Positions 1 through 12,460 of a stretch of 64,000 nt of DNA are shown in pieces. Origin of the DNA: Branchinecta lynchi. Taxonomy: Eukaryota; Arthropoda; Branchiopoda; Anostraca; Branchinectidae. Made by a program: the position numbers and the translations under genes. How positions within the stretch are numbered: the stretch's first letter is position 1; each line of letters opens with the position of its first letter. Where the stretch lies: positions 31,224 to 95,223 of the forward strand of contig JAKZAP010000145.1 in the NCBI GenBank assembly GCA_023053575.1. The letters run 5' to 3'. Under the pieces are notes generated by a model. The model saw nothing but the letters and a program-made list of their open reading frames with translations. It searched no databases and was not told where the DNA came from.

Positions 1-269
1 CCCACATGGTTTCTTTTCCCCCAAGGTTGGTTTTCCCGCAAGGTTGGTTTTCCCACAAGTTTTTTTTCCCACTGTGTTGGTTTTCCCAAAAGGTTCGCTT
101 TCCCGCAAGGTTGGTTTTCCCACAAGGTTGGTTTTCCCGCAGGGTTTGTTTCCCCATAAGGTTGGTTTTCCCACAAGGTTTGTTTTCTCACAAGGTTTGT
201 TTTCCCACAAGGTTTGTTTTCCCACAAGATTTGTTTTCCCACAAGGTTCGTTTTCCCGCAGGGTTTGTT

Positions 270-880
270 TTCCCACAAGATTAGTTTTCCCGAAAGGTTT
301 GTTTCCCCACAAGGTTGGTTTTCCCACAAGGTTGGTTTTCCCGCAGGGTTTGTTTTCCCAAAAGCTTTGTTTTCCCCCAAGGTTGGTTTTCCCGCAAGGT
401 TGTTTTTCCCACAAGGTTTGTTTTCCCACTGTGTTGGTTTTCCCAAAAGGTTCGCTTTCCCGCAAGGTTGGTTTTCCCACAAGGTTTGTTTCCCCACAAG
501 GTTTGTTTTCCCATAAGGTTTGTTTTCCCACAATGTTTGTTTTCCCACAAGGTTTGTTTTCCCACGAGGTTTGTTTTCCCACAAGGTTGGTTTTCCCGCA
601 AGGTTGGTTTTCCCACAAGGTTTGTGTTCCCACTGTGTTGGTTTTCCCAAAAGGTTCGCTTTCCCACAAGGTTGGTTTTCCCACAAGGTTGGTTTCCCCG
701 CAGGGTTGCTTTCCCCAGAAGGTTTGTTTTCCCACAAGGTTTGTTTTCCCACAAGGTTTGTTTTCCCGAAAGGTTTGTTTCCCCACAAGGTTGGTTTTCC
801 CACAAGGTTGGTTTTCCCGCAGGGTTTATTTTCCCACAAGGTTAGTTTTCCCGCAAGGTTTGTTTTCCCACAAGGTTAGT
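270..880 (+). repeat. Duplicated unit, offset 935, copy A
   Basis: This stretch matches 1205-1815 at an offset of 935 bases (55 monomers), including the CAAGATTAG variant at 277 and 1212 and the order of ACTGTGTTGG and AAGCTTTG monomers. A few substitutions separate the copies, for example AAAAGCTTTG against ACAAGCTTTG. Confidence 0.85.
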
Positions 881-1204
881 TTTCCCACAAGGTTTGATTC
901 CCCACAAGGTTTGTTTCCCCACAAGGTTTGTTTTCCCACAAGGATTGTTTTCTCACAAGGTTTGTTTTCCCACTGTGTTGGTTTTCCCAAAAGGTTCGCT
1001 TTCCCGCAAGGTTGGTTTTCCCACAAGGTTGGTTTTCCCGCAGGGATTGTTTCCCCATAAGGTTGGTTTTCCCACAAGGTTCGTTTTCTCACAAGGTTTG
1101 TTTTCCCACAAGGTTTGTTTTCCCACAAGGTTTGTTTTCCCACAAGGTTCGTTTTCCCGCAAGGTTTGTTTTCCCACAAGGTTAGTTTTCCCGAAAGGTT
1201 TGTT

Positions 1205-1815
1205 TTCCCACAAGATTAGTTTTCCCGAAAGGTTTGTTTCCCCACAAGGTTGGTTTTCCCACAAGGTTGGTTTTCCCGCAGGGTTTGTTTTCCCACAAGC
1301 TTTGTTTTCCCCCAAGGTTGGTTTTCCCGCAAGGTTGTTTTTCCCACAAGGTTTGTTTTCCCACTGTGTTGGTTTTCCCAAAAGGTTCGCTTTCCCGCAA
1401 GGTTGGTTTTCCCACAAGGTTTGTTTCCCCACAAGGTTTGTTTTCCCATAAGGTTTGTTTTCCCACAAGGTTTGTTTTCCCACAAGGTTTGTTTTCCCAC
1501 AAGGTTTGTTTTCCCACAAGGTTGGTTTTCCCGCAAGGTTGGTTTTCCCACAAGGTTTGTGTTCCCACTGTGTTGGTTTTCCCAAAAGGTTCGCTTTCCC
1601 ACAAGGTTGGTTTTCCCACAAGGTTGGTTTCCCCGCAGGGTTGCTTTCCCCAGAAGGTTTGTTTTCCCACAAGGTTTGTTTTCCCACAAGGTTTGTTTTC
1701 CCGAAAGGTTTGTTTCCCCACAAGGTTGGTTTTCCAACAAGGTTGGTTTTCCCGCAGGGTTTATTTTCCCACAAGGTTAGTTTTCCCGCAGGGTTTATTT
1801 TCAAACAAGGTTAGT
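1205..1815 (+). repeat. Duplicated unit, offset 935, copy B
   Basis: Second copy of 270-880. It carries private changes, TTTTCCAACAAGG near 1733 and TTTTCAAACAAGG near 1800, absent from copy A. Confidence 0.85.
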
Positions 1816-3340
1816 TTTCCCGCAAGGTTTGTTTTCCCACAAGGTTAGTTTTCCCACAAGGTTTGATTCCCCACAAGGTTTGTTTCCCCACAAGGTTTGT
1901 TTTCCCACAAGGATTGATTTCTCACAAGGTTTGTTTTCCCACTGTGTTGGTTTTCCCAAAAGGTTCGCTTTCCCGCAAGGTTGGTTTTCCCACAAGGTTG
2001 GTTTTCCCGCAGGGATTGTTTCCCCATAAGGTTGGTTTTCCCACAAGGTTCGTTTTCCCGCAGGGTTTGTTTTCCCACAAGGTTAGTTTCCCCGAAAGGT
2101 TTGTTTCCTCACAAGGTTTGTTTTCCCACAAGGGTTGTTTTCTCACAAGGTTTGTTTTCCCCAAAGGTTGGTTTTCCCGCATGGTTGGTTTTCCCACAAG
2201 GTTTGTTTTCCCACTGTGTTGGTTTTCCCAAAATGTTCGCTTTCCCACAAGGTTGGTTTTCCCACAAGGTTGGTTTTCCCGCAGGGCTGCTTTCCCCATA
2301 AGGTTTGTTTTCCCACAAGGTTTGTTATCCCACAAGGTTTGTTTTCCCACAAGGTTTGTTTTCCCGAAAGGTTTGTTTCCCCACAAGGTTGGTTTTCCCA
2401 CAAGGTTGGTTTTCCCGCAGGGTTTGTTTTCCCACAAGGTTAATTTTCCCGCAAGGTTTGTTTTCCCACAAGGTTAGTTTTCCCACAAGGTTTGTTTCCC
2501 CACAAGGTTTGTTTCCCCACAAGGTTTGTTTTCCCACAAGGATTGTTTTCTCACAAGGTTTGTTTTCCCACTGTGTTGGTTTTCCCAAAAGGTTCGCTTT
2601 CCCGCAAGGTTGGTTTTCCCACAAGGTTGGTTTTCCCGCAGGGTTTGTTTCCCCATAACGTTGGTTTTCCCACAAGGTTCGTTTTCCCGCAGGGTTTGTT
2701 TTCCCACAAGGTTAGTTTCCCCGAAAGGTTTGTTTCCCCACAAGGTTTGTTTTCCCACAAGGGTTGTTTTCTCACAAGGTTTGTTTTCCCACGAGGTTTG
2801 TTTCCCCACAAGGTTTGTTTTCCCTAAAGGTTGGTTTTCCCGCATGGTTGGTTTTCCCACAAGGTTTGTTTTCCCACTGTGTTGGTTTTCCCAAAAGGTT
2901 CGCTTTCCCACAAGGTTGGTTTTCCCACAAGGTTGGTTTTCCCGCAGGGTTGCTTTCACCATAAGGTTGGTTTTCCCACAAGGTTTGTTTTCTCACAAGG
3001 TTTGTTTTCCCACTAGGTTGTTTTTCCCACTAGGTTGGTTTTCCCACAAGGTTGGTTTTCCCACAAGCTTTGTTTTCCCCCAAGGTTGGTTTTCCCGCAA
3101 GGTTGGTTTTCCCACACGGTTTGTTTTCCCACTGTGTTGGTTTTCCCAAAAGGTTCGCTTTCCCGCAAGGTTGGTATTCCCACAAGGTTTGTTTCCCCGC
3201 AAGGTTTGTTTTCCCATAAGGTTTGTTTTCCCACAAGGTTTGTTTTCCCACAAGGTTTGTTTTCCCACAAGGTTTGTTTTCCCACAAGGTTGGTTTTCCC
3301 GAAAGGTTTGTTTCCCCACAAGGTTTCTTTCCCCATAAGG
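1250..3340 (+). repeat. Left domain 4-kb module, copy A
   Basis: Matches 5261-7368 in variant order at offsets of 4011-4028 bases; the offset changes by whole monomers where units were gained or lost. Shared rare features include TTATCCCAC (2333 and 6353), the CCCACACGG variant (3111 and 7139) and TTTCACC near 2952 and 6980. Confidence 0.8.
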
Positions 3341-3739
3341 TTGGTTTTCCCGAAAGGTTGGTTTTCCCACAAGGTTTGTTTTCTCACAAGGTTTGTTTAC
3401 CCACAAGGTTTGTTTTCCCACAAGGATTGTTTTCTCACAAGGTTTGTTTTCCCACTGTGTTGGTTTTCCCAAAAGGTTTGCTTTCCCGCAAGGTTGGTTT
3501 TCCCACAAGGTTGGTTTTCCCGCAGGGTTTGTTTCCCCATAAGGTTGGTTTTCCCACAAGGTTTGTTTTCTCACAAGGTTTGTTTTCCCACAAGGTTTGT
3601 TTTCCCACAAGGTTTGTTTTCCCACAAGGTTCGTTTTCCCGCAGGGTTTGTTTTCCCACAAGGTTAGTTTTCCCGAAAGGTTTTTTTCCCCACAAGGTTT
3701 GTTTTCCCACTAGGTTTGTTTCCCCACAAGGTTTGTTTT

Positions 3740-4590
3740 CCCACATGGTTTCTTTTCCCCCAAGGTTGGTTTTCCCGCAAGGTTGGTTTTCCCACAAGTT
3801 TTTTTTCCCACTGTGTTGGTTTTCCCAAAAGGTTCGCTTTCCCGCAAGGTTGGTTTTCCCACAAGGTTGGTTTTCCCGCAGGGTTTGTTTCCCCATAAGG
3901 TTGGTTTTCCCACAAGGTTTGTTTTCTCACAAGGTTTGTTTTCCCACAAGGTTTGTTTTCCCACAAGGTTTGTTTTCCCACAAGGTTCGTTTTCCCGCAG
4001 GGTTTGTTTTCCCACAAGGTTAGTTTTCCCGAAAGGTTTGTTTCCCCACAAGGTTGGTTTTCCCACAAGGTTGGTTTTCCCGCAGGGTTTGTTTTCCCAC
4101 AAGCTTTGTTTTCCCCCAAGGTTGGTTTTCCCGCAAGGTTGTTTTTCCCACAAGGTTTGTTTTCCCACTGTGTTGGTTTTCCCAAAAGGTTCGCTTTCCC
4201 GCAAGGTTGGTTTTCCCACAAGGTTTGTTTCCCCACAAGGTTTGTTTTCCCATAAGGTTTGTTTTCCCACAAGGTTTGTTTTCCCACAAGGTTTGTTTTC
4301 CCACAAGGTTTGTTTTCCCACAAGGTTGGTTTTCCCGCAAGGTTGGTTTTCCCACAAGGTTTGTGTTCCCACTGTGTTGGTTTTCCCAAAAGGTTCGCTT
4401 TCCCACAAGGTTGGTTTTCCCGCAGGGTTGCTTTCCCCAGAAGGTTCGTTTTCCCACAAGGTTTGTTTTCCCACAAGGTTTGTTTTCCCGAAAGGTTTGT
4501 TTCCCCACAAGGTTGGTTTTCCCACAAGGTTGGTTTTCCCGCAGGGTTTATTTTCCCACAAGGTTAGTTTTCCCGCAAGGTTTGTTTTCC
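3740..4590 (+). repeat. Copy of the window's first 0.85 kb
   Basis: Starts with the CCCACATGGTTTC variant and the eight-T run seen at 1-68 and follows the same order of variants at an offset of 3739. Both copies share a 16-base monomer, ACAAGTTTTTTTT before CCCACTGTG, so the missing base predates the duplication. Copy 2 lacks one monomer near 4410. Confidence 0.85.
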
Positions 4591-5260
4591 CACAAGGTTA
4601 GTTTTCCCACAAGGTTTGTTTCCCCACAAGGTTTGTTTCCCCACAAGGTTTGTTTTCCCACAAGGATTGTTTTCTCACAGGGTTTGTTTTCCCACTGTGT
4701 TGGTTTTCCCAAAAGGTTCGCTTTCCCGCAAGGTTGGTTTTCCCACAAGGTTGGTTTTCCCGCAGGGATTGTTTCCCCATAAGGTTGGTTTTCCCACAAG
4801 GTTCGTTTTCCCGCAGGGTTTGTTTTCCCACAAGGTTAGTTTCCCCGAAAGGTTTGTTTCCCCACAAGGTTTGTTTTCCCACAAGGGTTGTTTTCTCACA
4901 AGGTTTGTTTTCCCACTAGGTTTGTTTCCCCACAAGGTGTGTTTTCCCACAAGGTTTGTTTTCCCCAAAGGTTGGTTTTCCCGCATGGTTGGTTTTCCCA
5001 CAAGGTTTGTTTTCCCACTGTGTTGGTTTTCGGAAAATGTTCGCTTTCCCACAAGGTTGGTTTTCCCACAAGGTTGGTTTTCCCGCAGGGTTGCTTTCCC
5101 CATAAGGTTTGTTTTCCCACAAGGTTTGTTTTCCCACAAGGTTTGTTTTCCCACAAGGTTTGTTTTCCCACAAGGTTTGTTTTCCCACAAGGTTCGTTTT
5201 CCCGCAGGGTTTGTTTTCCCACAAGGTTAGTTTTCCCGAAAGGTTTGTTTCCCCACAAGG

Positions 5261-7368
5261 TTGGTTTTCCCACAAGGTTGGTTTTCCCGCAGGGTTTGTT
5301 TTCCCACAAGCTTTGTTTTCCCCCAAGGTTGGTTTTCCCGCAAGGTTGTTTTTCCCACAAGGTTTGTTTTCCCACTGTGTTGGTTTTCCCAAAAGGTTCG
5401 CTTTCCCGCAAGGTTGGTTTTCCCACAAGGTTTGTTTCCCCACAAGGTTTGTTTTCCCATAAGGTTTGTTTTCCCACAAGGTTTGTTTTCCCACAAGGTT
5501 TGTTTTCCCACAAGGTTTGTTTTCCCACAAGGTTGGTTTTCCCGCAAGGTTGGTTTTCCCACAAGGTTTGTGTTCCCACTGTGTTGGTTTTCCCAAAAGG
5601 TTCGCTTTCCCACAAGGTTGGTTTTCCCACAAGGTTGGTTTTCCCGCAGGGTTGCTTTCCCCAGAAGGTTTGTTTTCCCACAAGGTTTGTTTTCCCACAA
5701 GGTTTGTTTTCCCGAAAGGTTTGTTTCCCCACAAGGTTGGTTTTCCCACAAGGTTGGTTTTCCCGCAGGGTTTATTTTCCCACAAGGTTAGTTTTCCCGC
5801 AAGGTTTGTTTTCCCACAAGGTTAGTTTTCCCACAAGGTTTGTTTCCCCACAAGGTTTGTTTCCCCACAAGGTTTGTTTTCCCACAAGGATTGTTTTCTC
5901 ACAGGGTTTGTTTTCCCACTGTGTTGGTTTTCCCAAAAGGTTTGCTTTCCCGCAAGGTTGGTTTTCCCACAAGGTTGGTTTTCCCGCAGGGATTGTTTCC
6001 CCATAAGGTTGGTTTTCCCACAAGGTTCGTTTTCCCGCAGGGTTTTTTTTCCCACAAGGTTAGTTTCCCCGAAAGGTTTGTTTCCCCACAAGGTTTGTTT
6101 TCCCACAAGGGTTGTTTTCTCACAAGCTTTGTTTTCCCACTAGGTTTGTTTCCCCACAAGGTGTGTTTTCCCACAAGGTTTGTTTTCCCCAAAGGTTGGT
6201 TTTCCCGCATGGTTGGTTTTCCCACAAGGTTTGTTTTCCCACTGTGTTGGTTTTCCCAAAATGTTCGCTTTCCCACAAGGTTGGTTTTCCCACAAGGTTG
6301 GTTTTCCCGCAGGGTTGCTTTCCCCATAAGGTTTGTTTTCCCACAAGGTTTGTTATCCCACAAGGTTTGTTTTCCCACAAGGTTTGTTTTCCCGAAAGGT
6401 TTGTTTCCCCACAAGGTTGGTTTTCCCACAAGGTTGGTTTTCCCGCAGGGTTTGTTTTCCCACAAGGTTAATTTTCCCGCAAGGTTTGTTTTCCCACAAG
6501 GTTAGTTTTCCCACAAGGTTTGTTTTCCCACAAGGTTTGTTTTCCCACAAGGATTGTTTTCTCACAAGGTTTGTTTTCCCACTGTGTTGGTTTTCCCAAA
6601 AGGTTCGCTTTCCCGCAAGGTTGGTTTTCCCACAAGGTTGGTTTTCCCGCAGGGTTTGTTTCCCCATAACGTTGGTTTTCCCACAAGGTTCGTTTTCCCG
6701 CAGGGTTTGTTTTCCCACAAGGTTAGTTTCCCCGAAAGGTTTGTTTCCCCACAAGGTTTGTTTTCCCACAAGGGTTGTTTTCTCACAAGGTTTGTTTTCC
6801 CACGAGGTTTGTTTCCCCACAAGGTGTGTTTTCCCACAAGGTTTGTTTTCCCCAAAGGTTGGTTTTCCCGCATGGTTGGTTTTCCCACAAGGTTTGTTTT
6901 CCCACTGTGTTGGTTTTCCCAAAAGGTTCGCTTTCCCACAAGGTTCGTTTTCCCACAAGGTTGGTTTTCCCGCAGGGTTGCTTTCACCATAAGGTTGGTT
7001 TTCCCACAAGGTTTGTTTTCTCACAAGGTTTGTTTTCCCACTAGGTTGTTTTTCCCACTAGGTTGGTTTTCCCACAAGGTTTGTTTTCCCACAAGCTTTG
7101 TTTTCCCCCAAGGTTGGTTTTCCCGCAAGGTTGGTTTTCCCACACGGTTTGTTTTCCCACTGTGTTGGTTTTCCCAAAAGGTTCGCTTTCCCACAAGGTT
7201 GGTTTTCCCACAAGGTTTGTTTCCCCGCAAGGTTTGTTTTCCCATAAGGTTTGTTTTCCCACAAGGTTTGTTTTCCCACAAGGTTTGTTTTCCCACAAGG
7301 TTTGTTTTCCCACAAGGTTGGTTTTCCCGAAAGGTTTGTTTCCCCACAAGGTTTCTTTCCCCATAAGG
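5261..7368 (+). repeat. Left domain 4-kb module, copy B
   Basis: Second copy of 1250-3340. The overlapping range 4000-5220 is also related to 5207-6430 (offset 1207-1224), so the left domain results from more than one round of copying. Confidence 0.8.
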
Positions 7369-7369
7369 T

Positions 7370-10300
7370 TGGTTTTCCCACAAGGTTTGTTTTCTCACAA
7401 AGTTTGTTTTCCCACAAGGTTTGTTTTCCCACAAGGTTTGTTTTCCCAAAAGGTTCGCTTTCCCACAAGGCTGGTTTTCCCACAAGGTTGGTTTTCCCGC
7501 AGGGTTTCTTTCCCCATAAGGTTGGTTTTCCCACAAGGTTTGTTTTCTCACAAGGTTTGTTTTTCCACTAGGTTTGTTTCCCCACAAGGTTTGTTTTCCC
7601 ACAAGGTTTGTTTTCCCCCAAGGTTGGTTTTCCCGCAAGGTTGGTTTTCCCACAAGGTTTGTTTTCCCACTGTGTTGGTTTTCCCAAAAGGTTCGCTTTC
7701 CCACAAGGTTGGTTTTCCCACAAGGTTGGTTTTCCCGCAGGGTTGCTTTCCCCATAAGGTTGGTTTTCCCACAAGGTTTGTTTTCTCACAAGGTTTGTTT
7801 TCCCACTAGGTTGTTTTTTCCCACTAGGTTGGTTTTCCCACAAGGTTTGTTTTCCCACAAGCTTTGTTTTCCCCCAAGGTTGGTTTTCCCGCAAGGTTGG
7901 TTTTCCCACATGGTTTGTTTTCCCACTGTGTTGGTTTTCCCAAAAGGTTCGCTTTCCCGCAAGGTTGGTTTTCCCACAAGGTTTGTTTCCCCACAAGGTT
8001 TGTTTTTCCATAAGGTTTGTTTTCCCACAAGGTTTGTTTTCCCACAAGGTTTGTTTTCCCACAAGGTTTGTTTTCCCACAAGGTTGGTTTTCCCGCAAGG
8101 TTGGTTTTCCCACAAGGTTTGTGTTCCCACTGTGTTGGTTTTCCCAAAAGGTTCGCTTTCCCACAAGGTTGGTTTTCCCACAAGGTTGGTTTTCCCGCAG
8201 GGTTGCTTTCCCCATAAGGTTTGTTTTCCCACAAGGTTTGTTTTCCCACAAGGTTTGTTTTCCCACAAGGTTTGTTTTCCCGAAAGGTTTGTTTCCCCAC
8301 AAGGTTGGTTTTCCCACAAGGTTGGTTTTCCCGCAGGGTTTGTTTTCCCACAAGGTTAGTTTCCCCGCAAGGTTTGTTTCCCCCCAAGGTTTGTTTTCCC
8401 ACAAGGATTTTTTTCTCACAAGGTTTGTTTTCCCACTAGGTTTGTTTCCCCGCAAGGTTTGTTTTCCCACAAGGTTTGTTTTCCCCCAAGGTTGGTTTTC
8501 CCGCAAGGTTGGTTTTCCCACAAGGATTTTTTTCCACTGTGTTGGTTTTCCCAAAAGGTTCGCTTTCCCACAAGGTTGGTTTTCCCACAAGTTTGGTTTT
8601 CCCGCAGGGTTGCTTTCCCCATAAGGTTGGTTTTCCCACAAGGTTTGTTTTCTCACAAGGTTTGTTTTCCAACTAGGTTGTTTTTCCCACTAGGTTGGTT
8701 TTCCCACAAGGTTTGTTTTCCCACAAGCTTTGTTTTCCCCCAAGGTTGGTTTTCCGGCAAGGTTGGTTTTCCCACAAGGTTTGTTTTCCCACTGTGTTTG
8801 TTTCCCCACAAGGTTTGTTTTCCCATAAGATTTGTTTTCCCACAAGGTTTGTTTTCCCATAAGGTTTGTTTTCCTACAAGGTTTGTTTTCCCACAAGGTT
8901 GGTTTTCCCGAAAGGTTGGTTTTCCCACAAGGTTTGTTTTCTCACAAGGTTTGTTTTCCCACTAGGTTTGTTTCCCCACAAGGTTTGTTTTCTCACAAGG
9001 TTTGTTTTCCCACAAGGTTTGTTTCCCCACAAGGTTTGTTTCCCCACAAGGTTTGTTTTCCCACAAGGATTCTTTTATCACAAGGTTTGTTTTCCCACTG
9101 TGTTGGTTTTCCCAAGAGGTTCGCTTTCCCGCAAGGTTCGCTTTCCCGCAAGGTTGGTTTTCCCACCAGGTTTGTTTTCTCACAAGGTTTGTTTTCCCAC
9201 TAGGTTTGTTTTCCCACAAGGTTTGTTTTCTCACAAGGTTTGTTTTCCCACAAGGTTTGTTTTCCCACAAGGTTTGTTTTCCCACAAGGTTTGTTTTCCC
9301 ACAGGTTTGTTTTGCCACAAGGTTGGTTTTCCAGAAAGGTTTGTTTCCCCACAAGGTTGGTTTTCCCACAAGGTTTGTTTCCCCACAAGGTTTGTTTCCC
9401 CACAAGGTTTGTTTTCTCACAAGGTTTGTTTTCCCACAAGGTTTGTTTTCCCACAAGGTTTGTTTTCCCACAGGTTTGTTTTGCCACAAGGTTGGTTTTC
9501 CAGAAAGGTTTGTTTCCCCACAAGGTTCGCTTTCCCGCAAGGTTGGTTTTCCCACAAGGTTTGTTTCCCCACAAGGTTTGTTTTCGCACAAGGTTTGTTT
9601 TCCCACAAGGTTGGTTTTCCCGAAAGGTTTGTTTCCCCACAAGGTTGGTTTTCCCACAAGGTTGGTTTTCCCGCAGGGTTTGTTTTCCCACAAGGTTAGT
9701 TTTCCCGCAAGGTTTGTTTCCCCACAAGGTTTGTTTTCCCACAAGGATTGTTTTCTCACCAGGTTTGTTTTCCCACTAGGTTTGTTTCCCCACAAGGTTT
9801 GTTTTCCCACAAGGTTTGTTTTCCCCCAAGGTTGGTTTTCCCGCAAGGTTGGTTTTCCCACAAGGTTTGTTTTCCCACTGTGTTGGTTTTCCCAAAAGGT
9901 TCGCTTTCCCACAAGGTTCGTTTTCCCACAAGGTTGGCTTTCCCACAAGGTTGGTTTTCCCGCAGGGTTGCTTTCCCCATAAGGTTGGTTTTCCCACAAG
10001 GTTTGTTTTCTCACAAGGTTTGTTTTCCCACTAGGTTGTTTTTCCCACTAGGTTGGTTTTCCGAAAAGGTTTGTTTTCCCACAAGCTTTGTTTTCCCCCA
10101 AGGATTTTTTTCTCACAAGGTTTGTTTTCCCACTAGGTTTGTTTCCCCGCAAGGTTTGTTTTCCCACAAGGTTTGTTTCCCCCCAAGGTCTGTTTTCCCA
10201 CAAGGATTTTTTTCTCACAAGGTTTGTTTTCCCACTAGGTTTGTTTCCCCGCAAGGTTTGTTTTCCCACAAGGTTTGTTTTCCCCCAAGGTTGGTTTTCC

Positions 10301-10518
10301 CGCAAGGTTGGTTTTCCCACAAGGTTTTTTTTTCCACTGTGTTGGTTTTCCCAAAAGGTTCGCTTTCCCACAAGGTTGGTTTTCCCACAAGGTTGGTTTT
10401 CCCGCAGGGTTGCTTTCCCCATAAGGTTGGTTTTCCCACAAGGTTTGTTTTCTCGCAAGGTTTGTTTTCCAACTAGGTTGTTTTTCCCACTAGGTTGGTT
10501 TTCCCACAAGGTTTGTTT
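7370..10518 (+). repeat. Block 1 middle domain
   Basis: Forward satellite without a long near-identical partner in the forward arm. It holds the first TTCCGGC variant (8752), runs of seven to nine T before CCACTGTG (about 8527 and 10325), and the first TTTTGCCACAAGG units (9310 and about 9478), each preceded by a monomer lacking one base (CCCACAGGTTTG). Its reverse counterpart in order of variants is about 37-41 kb. Confidence 0.8.
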
Positions 10519-11985
10519 TCCCACAAGCTTTGTTTTCCCCCAAGGTTGGTTTTCCGGCAAGGTTGGTTTTCCCACAAGGTTTGTTTTCCCACTGTGTTTG
10601 TTTCCCCACAAGGTTTGTTTTCCCATAAGATTTGTTTTCCCACAAGGTTTGTTTTCCCATAAGGTTTGTTTTCCCACAAGGTTTGTTTTCCCACAAGGTT
10701 GGTTTTCCCGAAATGTTGGTTTTCCCACAAGGTTTGTTTTCTCACAAGGTTTGTTTTCCCACTAGGTTTGTTTCCCCACAAGGTTTGTTTTCTCACAAGG
10801 TTTGTTTTCCCACAAGGTTTGTTTCCCCACAAGGTTTGTTTTCCCACAAGGATTGTTTTATCACAAGGTTTGTTTTCCCACTGTGTTGGTTTTCCCAAGA
10901 GGTTCGCTTTCCCGCAAGGTTCGCTTTCCCGCAAGGTTGGTTTTCCCACAAGGTTTGTTTTCTCACAAGGTTTGTTTTCCCACTAGGTTTGTTTCCCCAC
11001 AAGGTTTGTTTTCTCACAAGGTTTGTTTTCCCACAAGGTTTGTTTTCCCACAAGGTTTGTTTTCCCACAAGGTTTGTTTTGCCACAAGGTTGGTTTTCCA
11101 GAAAGTTTTGTTTCCCCACAAGGTTGGTTTTCCCACAAGGTTTGTTTCCCCACAAGGTTTGTTTTCCCACAAGGATTGTTTTCTCACAAGGTTTGTTTTC
11201 CCACTGTGTTGGTTTTCCCAAGAGGTTCGCTTTCCCGCAAGGTTCACTTTCCCGCAAGGTTTGTTTTCCCACAAGGTTTGTTTTCCCCCAAGGTTGGTTT
11301 TCCCGCAAGGTTGGTTTTCCCACAAGGTTTGTTTTCCCACTGTGTTGGTTTTCCCAAAAGGTTCGCTTTCCCACAAGGTTGGTTTTCCCGCAGGGTTGCT
11401 TTCCCCATAAGGTTTGTTTTCCCACTAGGTTGTGTTTCCCACTAGGTTGGTCTTCCCACAAGGTTTGTTTTCCCACAAGCTTTGTTTTCCCCCAAGGTTG
11501 GTTTTCCCGCAAGGTTGGTTTTCCCACAAGGTTTGTTTTCCCACTTTGTTGGTTTTCCCAAGAGGTTCGCTTTCCCGCAAGGTTGGTTTTCCATCAAGGT
11601 TTGTTTCCCCACAAGGTTTGTTTTCGCACAAGGTTTGTTTTCCCACAAGGTTGGTTTTCCCGAAAGGTTTGTTTCCCCACAAGGTTGGTTTTCCCACAAG
11701 GTTGGTTTTCCCGCAGGGTTTGTTTTCCCACAAGGTTAGTTTTCCCGCAAGGTTTGTTTCCCCACAAGGTTTGTTTTCCCACAAGGATTGTTTTCTCACC
11801 AGGTTTGTTTTCCCACTAGGTTTGTTTCCCCACAAGGTTTGTTTTCCCACAAGGTTTGTTTTCCCCCAAGGTTGGTTTTCCCGCAAGGTTGGTTTTCCCA
11901 CAAGGTTTGTTTTCCCACTGTGTTGGTTTTCCCAAAAGGTTCGCTTTCCCACAAGGTTCGTTTTCCCACAAGGTTGGTTTTCCCG
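10519..11985 (+). repeat. 1.47-kb duplication, copy A
   Basis: Matches 12457-13923 at an offset of 1938 bases (114 monomers) with very few visible differences. Its right end is the source of a further tandem copy with period 476. Confidence 0.9.
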
Positions 11986-12460
11986 CAAGGTTGGTTTTCC
12001 CACAAGGTTTGTTTTCCCACTTTGTTGGTTTTCCCAAGAGGTTCGCTTTCCCGCAAGGTTGGTTTTCCATCAAGGTTTGTTTCCCCACAAGGTTTGTTTT
12101 CGCACAAGGTTTGTTTTCCCACAAGGTTGGTTTTCCCGAAAGGTTTGTTTCCCCACAAGGTTGGTTTTCCCACAAGGTTGGTTTTCCCGCAGGGTTTGTT
12201 TTCCCACAAGGTTAGTTTTCCCGCAAGGTTTGTTTCCCCACAAGGTTTGTTTTCCCACAAGGATTGTTTTCTCACCAGGTTTGTTTTCCCACTAGGTTTG
12301 TTTCCCCACAAGGTTTGTTTTCCCACAAGGTTTGTTTTCCCCCAAGGTTGGTTTTCCCGCAAGGTTGGTTTTCCCACAAGGTTTGTTTTCCCACTGTGTT
12401 GGTTTTCCCAAAAGGTTCGCTTTCCCACAAGGTTCGTTTTCCCACAAGGTTGGTTTTCCC
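11970..12460 (+). repeat. Tandem copy with period 476
   Basis: This stretch repeats 11494-11984 after 476 bases (28 monomers); CCCACTTTGTTGG, TTTTCCATCAAGG and TTTTCGCACAAGG occur in the same order in both. It fills the gap between the two 1.47-kb copies. Confidence 0.88.
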